Origin: Myxococcales bacterium | GTDB taxonomy: Bacteria; Myxococcota_A; UBA9042 | Assembly (NCBI GenBank): GCA_947491025.1 | Contig: CANLIC010000021.1 | Span: 1-64,000, forward strand | DNA length: 64,000 nucleotides | Direction: 5' to 3' | Part shown: in pieces, positions 1 to 7,312 of the stretch | Position numbering within the stretch: position 1 is the stretch's first letter | How the letters are laid out: each line of letters opens with the position of its first letter | The notes under the pieces: model-generated | What the model was told of the DNA's origin: nothing | Databases searched by the model: none | What the model saw: the letters and a program-made list of their open reading frames with translations, nothing else | Program-made: the position numbers and the translations under genes

Positions 1-256
1 CGCCGCCAAATCACCCTTGACCGCAAGACAACTCACCTCGATCGGCACTTCCAGGGGTGAGGTTTGTCTTCGGTCAGGGCTACAACGGCCGAACAAATGC
101 GTGGCCAGCAGGGCAGGCTTGGGGCTGGGGACTTTGGATCAGGCCTGCCGGAGCAGGCGAGGTTCATTGCGCAGTCGCTGCAGCGGCGCTACTCTGTGGC
201 GTTGGCAGCGCTGTGGACGCTGCGCACCAGCAGCTAGCGAGACGATGGAGGCATTG
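1..256. other. left-edge stretch without a supported gene
   Basis: Open frames run through this stretch on both strands, but their translations are Arg/Ala/Gly-rich low-complexity, as expected of chance frames in high-GC DNA. No ribosome binding site with a convincing start was seen. The window edge may cut a gene, so absence here is weak evidence. Confidence 0.4.
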
Positions 257-460
257 ATGACGTCAGCATCCACCAAGCAGCGCACCAACGCCGCCACACT
301 GGCTGAGCAGCGCCGCGTCGAGCAGGCGATGGACACCGCCATCCAGCGCGTGCGCGCGGCGTCGGCGCCGGTCGTGCTAAGGACGTCCGTGGATGACATC
401 AAGCTGAACACAGTGTTCGCTGAGCGCACGCTCACTAGGCGCTACGCGGTCGCCTCCTAG
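257..460 (+). CDS. small hypothetical protein (67 aa)
   Basis: I do not recognise this protein. The ATG is preceded by a good Shine-Dalgarno (GGAGG at 247-251, 5-base spacer), the main reason to list it. The product is polar and probably helical in its middle (LAEQRRVEQAMDTAIQRV) and ends in RRYAVAS. It has no signal peptide, no membrane segment and no cysteine. The open frame continues upstream to position 17, but that extension is low-complexity and looks non-coding. It could be a real small protein, the C-terminal end of a decayed gene, or a chance frame; the middle option fits the damaged gene that follows. Confidence 0.3.
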   Translation: MTSASTKQRTNAATLAEQRRVEQAMDTAIQRVRAASAPVVLRTSVDDIKLNTVFAERTLTRRYAVAS

Positions 461-794
461 CGGTCATGATCTCGAGACCGCTGGCCGGCGCCGACGCGGC
501 AGAGAGCTCCGCGGTGATGCCGCAATCTTGGTGTGTCGACGCCGCACGCTTGCAGTTCGCTCAGTCGCTCCGTGCGGGTTCGTCGCTTCACCGACGCGCA
601 CGCACCGAGCGCGCCGGCAACGCTCCGGCCTGCCTCCGTCCCCCCCATCCGCCGACGCATCACGGCCGCCCATGGCCGCGCGCCTGAGCCGTGCCCGCAA
701 CGCCTTTTCATGCCGCTCCAAGGGACCCTCTCCCTCCGCCCACGGCGGCCCACGGACCTGCACGAACCCGTGCCCCACCCGCGGCCCCGTGGCG
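461..794. other. gap; no gene supported
   Basis: Frames are open here on both strands but give Arg/Pro-rich translations without recognisable domains. The stretch is fused in frame to the remnant that follows, so the breakpoint that cut off the remnant's 5' part probably lies near the right end of this gap. Confidence 0.4.
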
Positions 795-1568
795 TCGACC
801 GTCGGACTCGTCGAAGTCGACAGCAAGGGCGCGACCGTGCTCAAGGTCGAGGCGCTCAGCCCCATCAACTCCGCGAACGCACAAGGGATCGCCAAGGCCA
901 AAGATGGCTACCTGGTGGTCGGCACCCAGTTCTCGCCCAAGTCCGCGAGCTGGCTGCTGAAGGTCGACGGCACCGGCAAGCAGATGTGGCAGGCACTCGG
1001 CGCGGACGGCTCCTTCGAGTTTCTCAGCGTCGCAGAGCCCACGACTGGCCAGGTCATCACCGGCGGCAGCGGCGTTCGACTGTTCAGCGCCAGCGGTGCG
1101 ATGCTGCCGGTTGGGCCCGGCTGGGCGACGATCTCGACGGTGGAGGCGGTCGTACCGACGCTGCAGGGTGGTGCCATCCTCGCGGGGACGCACAAGGGGG
1201 CTGCGGCGGTGCAAGCGTTCACGCCCAATCATGTGGGCGGCGTCCTCGCGACCTTCGGCGGATCGCTCCACGACGCGTTCCTCGGCGCAACGGCAATGGC
1301 CAACGGTCACATCGTCGCCGCGGGCATCAACAAGAGCACAGGCAAGGGGTTCGGCGACGCTTGGGCCCTGCGGCTCGACGCCTTCGGCAACCAGGGTTGC
1401 GCCAAGTCGGGCCCCTGTTTCGCCAAGGGCGCCGCCGCCTGCGACGATGGTTCGCCGTGCACCGTCGACAGTTGTTCCGCGGCGGCCGGGTGTAGCTACC
1501 TGGCGGTGAAGATCGGCGGCGGCTGCGGCAATGGCAAGACTTGTAGTTTCAGCGCGACGTGCGAGTAG
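795..1568 (+). pseudogene. C-terminal remnant of a Cys-rich, propeller-type secreted protein
   Basis: From about the codons for GLVEVDSKGA onward the frame reads like real protein. It has successive short beta-propeller-like units (phrases such as KDGYLVVGTQ, TTGQVITGGSG, LQGGAILAGT, ANGHIVAAGI, each followed by a hydrophobic strand). It ends in a single Cys-rich unit, ACDDGSPCTVDSC, of the type that fills the giant proteins elsewhere in the window, then a short Cys pair tail and a stop. There is no start codon with an RBS, no signal peptide and no lipobox. The in-frame sequence upstream is non-coding in style. I read it as the last ~258 residues of a much longer lipoprotein whose 5' part was lost. 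Translation from a fortuitous upstream start cannot be excluded. Confidence 0.6.
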
Positions 1569-1612
1569 CTCCGCATTTTTGCGATGCCCGCAGGGCTATC
1601 GCAAGGTCCGGA

Positions 1613-1750
1613 GCCGACGACACCCTCACCCCCTAACCCCCTCTCCCGTCGGGCGGGAGAGGGGGACATGACAATGAATTCAGTCGCCCTCTCTCCCGCT
1701 TCAGCGGGAGAGGGGGTGCCGCGAAGCGGCGGGGGGTGAGGGTTGTCGGC
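1613..1750. mobile_element. MITE-like palindromic repeat element (~138 bp)
   Basis: The outer ends form an inverted repeat: GCCGACGACACCCTCACCCC at 1613-1632 pairs with GGGGTGAGGGTTGTCGGC at 1733-1750, with small mismatches. Inside are a perfect 12-bp stem (CCCCCTCTCCCG 1637-1648 with 1654-1665), a second stem of at least 10 bp (CTCTCCCGCT 1691-1700 with 1703-1712) and a small GCCGC/GCGGC hairpin (1718-1730). Elements of this CCCTCACCCC...CCCTCTCCCG type are widely dispersed in high-GC proteobacterial genomes and often appear as spurious small-protein annotations. It lies between two same-strand genes and could also act as a transcription terminator for the upstream remnant. Confidence 0.65.
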
Positions 1751-1874
1751 GCGGACGCCGACTTTGCGACCGCCCTGAGCGGCTGCCGTTGCGCCATTGA
1801 CGCGGCTCCTGGGGCATTTGTAGGCTCCATTCAGGCTCGCGCTGGTGCGATGTTCACGACCAAGGAGGGGACGA

Positions 1875-2816
1875 ATGTCTCCGGCCTGCCGTTCACGCGT
1901 CCAGAGGTGGGGTTCCCCCGTTTCCGGTTGGATGTTGCTGGCGTCCATCTTCCTTTCGCACGCGTGCGTGCCCCTAGCGTCGAACTTGGCAGGCGAGCGC
2001 GTGCGACAGACTTGGGAGGTGCGCCGCATCAGCGCGCGGATCCTGCCAGCAGATCCGGCGCCGATCGGTCCCATCGAGGAGCTCGCAGCCAGCGGATGGG
2101 TCGAAGGCGCCGTCGCGTCTGGCAACCCGGCGGGTCAACGCGAGAATCCGACGGGTTGGGGCGGTCAGCTCACGTTGGGCAAGCGCGGCATCATCGACGC
2201 GACGCTGTCGCATCGCAGGGCCCACGCAACAGTGCGCAGTTTTACCGACTCCGACGATCTTGCCCCGTTCCTGTTGCGAGACCACGCCTTCTCCACGACG
2301 TTCACAATGCGCGTGCGGCTCTTCAACGCGGCGTCCTGGGGCACCAACTTGGAGTGGGGCGGCAGCTCGCAGACGTTCAACTGGGCGGAGCGGCTCGAGG
2401 CTCACAGCGTCCGGACGCGGTACTACAAAGTCGGCTCAGAGACGAACTCCGTCGCCGACATCACAGAAGAGTGCGCACGCGAAAACAACAAATTGGCGCC
2501 CCTGCTGGGTCTGCAAGCGTGGTGGCGAGTGCACCCAAACCGAATCCTGGCGCTCCGCGTCTCGGTCACAGGACAATGGGATGTTGCAGCCACGGACGCG
2601 GGCAGCATCCTCTGCATCGGCCTCTTCTGTCCCGACTACCGGGAGGTGAAGACGCCGGATCCGTATGAATTCCATGGCGCTGTCCTGGTGACGGCCGGCT
2701 TGCAGCAACGCATCTGGGGCTACCTGTGGCTCGACGCAACCCTCTGGGTCGCCGCCGTTTCGGAGGAGCCGTTGACCTGGCCTGCAGGGCGATTGGCGGT
2801 GCGCCTCGCGTACTAG
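1875..2816 (+). CDS. hypothetical secreted/outer-membrane protein (313 aa)
   Basis: I do not recognise the family. The ATG at 1875 was chosen because AAGGAGGGG sits 4 bases upstream (1862-1870); the frame itself extends further upstream. The N-terminus has basic residues followed by a hydrophobic run (GWMLLASIFLSHACVPLAS) that can serve as an export signal. The C in SHAC is a possible but non-canonical lipobox cysteine. The rest alternates aromatic and polar residues (FSTTFTMRVRLF, LQAWWRVHPNRILALRVSVTGQW, QQRIWGYLWLDATLWVAAV), a pattern typical of outer-membrane beta strands. It ends in an aromatic residue (RLAVRLAY), also usual for beta-barrels. Barrel identity is inference. Confidence 0.6.
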   Translation: MSPACRSRVQRWGSPVSGWMLLASIFLSHACVPLASNLAGERVRQTWEVRRISARILPADPAPIGPIEELAASGWVEGAVASGNPAGQRENPTGWGGQLTLGKRGIIDATLSHRRAHATVRSFTDSDDLAPFLLRDHAFSTTFTMRVRLFNAASWGTNLEWGGSSQTFNWAERLEAHSVRTRYYKVGSETNSVADITEECARENNKLAPLLGLQAWWRVHPNRILALRVSVTGQWDVAATDAGSILCIGLFCPDYREVKTPDPYEFHGAVLVTAGLQQRIWGYLWLDATLWVAAVSEEPLTWPAGRLAVRLAY

Positions 2817-2928
2817 AACCCGGCGCCTGGAGGCGAGCCCATGGCAGGGCCGTGAGATCTAGCCGCAGCACACCGCGAGGGTCCCCAGTTCGCCCCGATT
2901 TTTCTGTTGCAGCGTCGCCGAGGACGCC

Positions 2929-4311
2929 CTAGAAGCCCGTGTTCGGCGCGTAGGTCACGTCCGGATGGGCCCGCAAGACCGAGCGCTGCAGGGTGCTGAA
3001 GCCGGCCCCGGGCGCGCCGATGCGTCCGTGCTTGCTGTGCATCAGGTCGGCGTCGCCCGAGGCATCCGGCAGCCCATGGGCGCCATCGCTGTGGTAGAGC
3101 CCGAGCAGGTGCCCGAGCTCGTGCGCCACCGTGCCGCCGAGCTCCGCGCTGGTCGGCGGCTGGCCCCGGCCGCACTCGCCCGTCGCCACGACGACCAGCG
3201 ACGCAGAGGGGCCGACTCGCCCGCCGCCGGGGATGCGACTCGAAAAGCCGGCCAGCGAGTGACCGCCGCCCTTGGGCCCTTGGTGGTGCAGGCAGGGCCA
3301 GAGCACGACGACGGCGACCCGGCGGTCTTGGAGCGCTCCCAGGGCGCCGGGCTGCGCTTGCCACGCTGCGTCGACGGCCGCCTGCAGCGCGACGAGGTGG
3401 GGGGAGGCGGGCGAGGAGACATCCAAGATCGCGGGCAGAGGGGTCGCGGCGCTCAGGTCGAGCGCGGGCTGAAACGAAGGCGCGACGTGCGCGGGGGCGA
3501 ACGCGGCGACGACTCCCTCCGCCATGACTGCCATCGCGGCAGGCGTTCCAGCGACGGTCACGCCGGGGCCGCGGGCCACGACGACGGCGAGCGTTCCCTG
3601 CGCGGCCGCCGGCACCGCGGCTTCGCTGGCGGCCTGCACGCGCACTTGCGTGATCTTGCTGCCCAGCGCGCCGAGCGGCAGCGCCAGGTCGGTGGCGCAA
3701 TGGCGCAGTTGCACGCGCAGCTGCACGCTGCCAGCGCCCGCGAGGCCCTGGCTGGGGTCCGCAAAGACGGCGAGGGCGTAGCCGTGCTGCGTCGACACGG
3801 GCCGCGGACAGTCATCGCAGACGCCGTCGCCGAGGGTGGCCGTGGCGGCGCCGGGGAGGTCCGCGCCGACCCAGACCTCGCCGTCGGACCGCTGCACGTC
3901 GACGAAGCGCAGGCAGGCCTCATCTGCGGGGCTGGCGGGCACTGCCTCGGCGCGGAGGGCGAGGTAGCGGCGGGCGAGGGGCAAGGGCACCTTGAGAGGG
4001 CCGCTCCGACCATCTTGGCCGAAGGTGAGCAGCTCGCCGATGGACCAGTCGGGCTGAAGGGGCATCGCTGGCTGGGCGTGGGCGTCGGCTGCGCTGTCGT
4101 CACCGTGGCTCTCGCTGCTGTCGCCGCCCTGTGTGTCGAGCACGGCCCCGTCGCCCGTGTGGGCTCCCGAGCCAGCGTCGACCGAGCCGGCTGGCGCGGT
4201 AGGGGGGCCCTGGCACGCGACCCACAGCAAGGCCACAGCGCCCATCCAAGGGCAGACGCGTGGCCGCGGCCATGCGCTGGGTGCCGAGGGATGGTGGGGC
4301 TGCGTGGGCAT
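2929..4311 (-). CDS. secreted lipoprotein metalloprotease, metzincin-type (460 aa)
   Basis: The zinc-binding motif HELGHLLGLYH (from about residue 397) matches HExxHxxGxxH of the metzincin clan. A methionine about 27 residues later (ADLMHS, M424) fits the Met-turn. These are the residues needed for zinc binding and catalysis, so an active protease is plausible. The start at 4311 gives a Pro-rich N-region, a hydrophobic segment (MGAVALLWVAC) with a slightly irregular lipobox, and then an Asp/Gly/Ala-rich linker up to about residue 95, as in the other lipoproteins here. The middle ~280 residues resemble no domain I can name. The frame stays open to 4443, but that extension overlaps the hydrolase remnant. 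It is convergent with the upstream envelope gene, with about 110 bases between. Substrate unknown. Confidence 0.75.
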   Translation of the reverse strand: MPTQPHHPSAPSAWPRPRVCPWMGAVALLWVACQGPPTAPAGSVDAGSGAHTGDGAVLDTQGGDSSESHGDDSAADAHAQPAMPLQPDWSIGELLTFGQDGRSGPLKVPLPLARRYLALRAEAVPASPADEACLRFVDVQRSDGEVWVGADLPGAATATLGDGVCDDCPRPVSTQHGYALAVFADPSQGLAGAGSVQLRVQLRHCATDLALPLGALGSKITQVRVQAASEAAVPAAAQGTLAVVVARGPGVTVAGTPAAMAVMAEGVVAAFAPAHVAPSFQPALDLSAATPLPAILDVSSPASPHLVALQAAVDAAWQAQPGALGALQDRRVAVVVLWPCLHHQGPKGGGHSLAGFSSRIPGGGRVGPSASLVVVATGECGRGQPPTSAELGGTVAHELGHLLGLYHSDGAHGLPDASGDADLMHSKHGRIGAPGAGFSTLQRSVLRAHPDVTYAPNTGF

Positions 4312-4345
4312 GTCGGGCGCGTACCAAGCGGCAGGAGGGAGCAAG

Positions 4346-4510
4346 CTAGCGACCGCCAAGGCGCTTGGCGAGCGGTCCACGGGTGTCGCGCCACAAGAAC
4401 GACGACGTCGGCCAGCCGTGGAGCAGCAGGACCGGGGGCCCATCGCCGGCCGCGCGGTCGTGCAATCGGATGCCCTCCACCTCGAAGTCGTGGTGCTCGA
4501 TGTGGGTCAT
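4346..4510 (-). pseudogene. alpha/beta hydrolase, N-terminal remnant (54 aa)
   Basis: The ATG at 4510 has a good RBS (GGAGG, 6-base spacer on the minus strand). The first ~50 residues are a clear alpha/beta-hydrolase (haloalkane dehalogenase/epoxide hydrolase-like) start: a short first strand (FEVEGIRLHDRAAG), then PVLLLHGWPTSSFLWRD, which carries the HGW oxyanion-hole motif. A full family member has about 280-300 residues. Here homology stops at LAKRLGG and a stop follows, just before the metalloprotease leader. The nucleophile, acid and catalytic histidine are all missing, so it cannot work. It looks like a gene whose 3' part was removed in the rearrangement that placed the protease next to it. 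Confidence 0.7.
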
Positions 4511-4856
4511 GGTCGCCTCCACTGACTTGCAATCGATGGATAGGATTGAGACCTCACTCCGGTGCGTTGAATCCACCATCGCGAACGTGCCAGAGACGCC
4601 TCGATACGCCAAGCGCGACTGGGCGCGTCGGACCATGGGGCAGCCGACGCCGCGCCACGCTGCCTCGATGACCGTCGGGGCTATGTACGCTGTCGCCGAG
4701 CGCGATACGCTCCGGACGACGGGCCGCGTCGCAGGTGTCGTCGCCTGCGCGGACCTCGCCTGGCCGACGCGGAATCGGCCACGAAAACGCCCCGCCGCGG
4801 TGACGATGGGCGCGCGGTCAGCGCACAATCAACAGCAGATGCCGGAGAGATCGCGC
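4511..4856. promoter_or_regulatory. divergent intergenic region between hydrolase remnant and aminotransferase
   Basis: This 346-base stretch separates two divergent genes, so it probably carries promoters for both. No -35/-10 pair, operator or hairpin stood out strongly enough to place. Frames on both strands are open but unrecognisable. Confidence 0.35.
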
Positions 4857-6086
4857 ATGTTGTACCCGCCGCACCGCATGGATCTCTCGCTCAGCGATTG
4901 GTGCAGAGCCGCGGCCAACTGCCGCCGGCGCGACCATGATGCGGCCCGGGGTGCGCTCGAGTCGTTCTTTCGACCCGACGGCACGTGCATCGCGACCCTC
5001 TCGGTGCGTTCAGCGCTCGATGCCTGGCTGACGGCCGCGGCGTGGCCCGAGGGGGATGAGGTGCTGGTGTCGGCGGTGACCATCGACGACATCCCGCGCA
5101 TCATCGCCGCCCACGGCCTGCGCCCGGTGCCGGTGGAGGTCGATCCAGAGACCCTCACCCCGCAGGTCGCCGCGCTCGAGCGTTTGCGCAGCCCGCGAAC
5201 CCGCGCCGTCCTGGTCGCCGATCTCTTCGGCGGGGAGGTCGACTACCGCCCCATCGTCGCGTTTGCCCGTCGCCACGGCCTCCTCGTGGTTCGAGACGCT
5301 GCGCAGGCCTTTCGCGGCCACGAGGTGCAGAGCGATGACGGCGTCGACGTCGCCCTGTTCAGCTTCGGCACCCTCAAGACCGCCACGGCGCTGGGCGGAG
5401 GCCTGGCGGTGGTCGCCGATCCCGGCCTGCGCGCCCGGATGCGCGCGGTGGAGGCGAGGTGGCCGATGCAGCCCAACGCGGCGACCGCGCGCAAAGTGGC
5501 CCGTACGCTCGCGCTGTGGGCGCTGCAGACGCCCCTCGGCTACACCGCCTTCGCCGCCTTGTGCCGGATGCGCGGCGTCGAGCTCGGCGCGGTGGTGCGG
5601 CGCATGACGCGCGGCTTTGGCGGCGGGAGCGTCGAGGCGCTGCTCGCCGGGCTGCGCCAGCGACCGAACGCTGCGCTGCTGACGACCCTGCACCAGAGGC
5701 TGCAGACCTTCTCCAGGGCGCGCCTCGCCCGCCGTGCCGAGAACGGCGCGCGGGTGCTGCGCGGACTGCCGGCGAAGGCGACGCCGGGCCTCGGGCAGCG
5801 GGCCCACACCCATTGGCTGGTCGTGGTGGCGTCGCCGCAGCCGCAGGCGCTGCGCGCGGCATTGCTGTCGGCCGGATTCGACGCGTCGGGCGCGTCGAAC
5901 GTGGGGGCCGTCTGCGGCGAGGCCCGCGCTGAGCGTCTGGTCGCGCGTCTGGTGTTCGTACCCGCGTATCCGGAGCTGCCGCCGCAACGGCTGCAGCGCC
6001 TGGCGGAGATCCTTTCGGCGCACGACGCCACGGCGTTGCCAGCCCATGGCGGCGAAGCAGGAGCAGACGCCCATGCTCGATCCTGA
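4857..6086 (+). CDS. DegT/DnrJ/EryC1/StrS-family PLP-dependent aminotransferase (409 aa)
   Basis: Family hallmarks are visible. DAAQAF (from D147) holds the aspartate that contacts the pyridine nitrogen of PLP. FSFGTLKTATALGGG contains the Schiff-base lysine, K174, in the place of the usual S-F-x-x-x-K-x-x-x-x-G-x-G-G. Typical members aminate keto-sugars for polysaccharide or antibiotic synthesis, and the length fits. The C-terminal half is Arg/Ala-rich and diverged, so the exact substrate is unclear. The start at 4857 was chosen for GGAGAGA 7 bases upstream; an ATG 18 bases earlier is in frame. Its last codons overlap the following acyltransferase start by 14 bases, so the two are probably co-translated and may act on one lipid or glycan product. 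Confidence 0.8.
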   Translation: MLYPPHRMDLSLSDWCRAAANCRRRDHDAARGALESFFRPDGTCIATLSVRSALDAWLTAAAWPEGDEVLVSAVTIDDIPRIIAAHGLRPVPVEVDPETLTPQVAALERLRSPRTRAVLVADLFGGEVDYRPIVAFARRHGLLVVRDAAQAFRGHEVQSDDGVDVALFSFGTLKTATALGGGLAVVADPGLRARMRAVEARWPMQPNAATARKVARTLALWALQTPLGYTAFAALCRMRGVELGAVVRRMTRGFGGGSVEALLAGLRQRPNAALLTTLHQRLQTFSRARLARRAENGARVLRGLPAKATPGLGQRAHTHWLVVVASPQPQALRAALLSAGFDASGASNVGAVCGEARAERLVARLVFVPAYPELPPQRLQRLAEILSAHDATALPAHGGEAGADAHARS

Positions 6087-7032
6087 TTTCTATCGCCGTT
6101 ACAGGGTGTTGCCCACGCCCTGGTTCTTCCAATCCTCCTACCAATTCTACCGGGCCTGGGTGGCTGCGACCCGGACCCGCGTCGTCGCGGAGAACTTCGA
6201 CCGGCTTGACGCGAGACCGATGATCATCGCGACCAACTCGACCCAGAACCAGGACTTCATGGCGATTCGGCTCCTGGCCGGGCAGCGCAACGTCAAGATG
6301 GTCACGGTCACCAAAGCCAAGAACTATCACAGCCGCATCATGGCCTTTGCCCTCGAACGCCTAGGCGTCGTTCCCATCGCCTCGAAGGGCTACTTCATCC
6401 TGGTCGACGCCATCGCGACGCTGGGACGGCGGCCGACCGACGCGCAATACCGGGCCCTGCGCGACCACCTCGAGCGCGACGCGGCCGTCGACGACGCGGA
6501 GCTGGAGCCGGTGCTGCATCGACCGAGGCCTATTTTCGGCCGCCCCTTCGACCCCCAGCAGACCTCGTGGCGGACGCTGGTGCAGTCGATTTATCAGGAC
6601 TCGCTCTCCGAGACCGTCCGCCTCTCCCGCGAAGCCGTCCAAGCCGGCCACCACGTGCAGATGTACCCCGAGGGCACGGTGTCGCGCCGGCTGGGCCGGG
6701 GGCGCAATGGCGCGGTGCAGCTGGCCCATGCGCTCGACCTCGCGATTCTGCCGGTCGGCATGAGCGGCTGCCCGGAAGCCTTCATCGGCACCTCGCCGAT
6801 GGTGCGCGGCGGCGAGATCCGGCTGCGGGTCGGCGAGCCGATCGCGCTGCCGAAGGGGCTGCTGCCGGGCGACTTCCGGCCCTTTGACCCCGTTCACGAG
6901 GCAGCGCACCAAGCCAGCCTGCAGCGCGTCACCGACGAGGTCATGGGGCAGTTGAACGCGCTGGTCGACCCGCCCTACCGGCGCGCCGAGGGCGAGGTGG
7001 GGCCGGGGAAGGGGACGCGGGCGCACTTCTAG
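6073..7032 (+). CDS. PlsC-like glycerolphosphate/lysophospholipid acyltransferase family protein (319 aa)
   Basis: The protein has the layout of the LPLAT/PlsC family, which transfers an acyl group to a hydroxyl of a lipid or polyol at the membrane. The block YPEGT (198-202) matches the substrate-binding F-P-E-G-T-x-S motif, and a later hydrophobic strand plus PVGMSG fits the fold. The first catalytic block reads N-S-T-Q-N-Q-D (55-61) where the family has N-H-x-x-x-x-D, so the catalytic histidine is a serine here (codon TCG at 6238). Either the enzyme is inactive or altered, or it belongs to a divergent subgroup. The ATG at 6073 lies inside the end of the aminotransferase gene and has GGAG 9 bases upstream. 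An ATG at 6046 is an alternative. Confidence 0.7.
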   Translation: MLDPDFYRRYRVLPTPWFFQSSYQFYRAWVAATRTRVVAENFDRLDARPMIIATNSTQNQDFMAIRLLAGQRNVKMVTVTKAKNYHSRIMAFALERLGVVPIASKGYFILVDAIATLGRRPTDAQYRALRDHLERDAAVDDAELEPVLHRPRPIFGRPFDPQQTSWRTLVQSIYQDSLSETVRLSREAVQAGHHVQMYPEGTVSRRLGRGRNGAVQLAHALDLAILPVGMSGCPEAFIGTSPMVRGGEIRLRVGEPIALPKGLLPGDFRPFDPVHEAAHQASLQRVTDEVMGQLNALVDPPYRRAEGEVGPGKGTRAHF

Positions 7033-7312
7033 GGTCTGGCGCCGGCGGGGAGCGCCTCGAGGTCGCCGCCCATGCTGAGCCATCCGCTGCCACCAGCCCG
7101 GCCGCCCTGCCCCCCACTTCCTCCGGCGCCACGGGCTCTGACAGCGGCCTCCATCCGGCTGCGCTGCCAGGTACGCCCGCGCTGCAAATCGCGCCCGCTG
7201 CGCGGGTTGGCGCAAAGCGACGGCATGGGTACCCTACGGGGGCGTTGATGGGTCGCAACCAGCTGGCGCGAGCGAAATTCAGGCCCGCGCAGCAGCGGTC
7301 AAGGAAGCAAGC

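Noticed and set aside
2965..4671. 568-codon open frame on the plus strand
   Set aside because: It is opposite the metalloprotease, whose HELGHLLGLYH motif and lipobox settle the coding strand.
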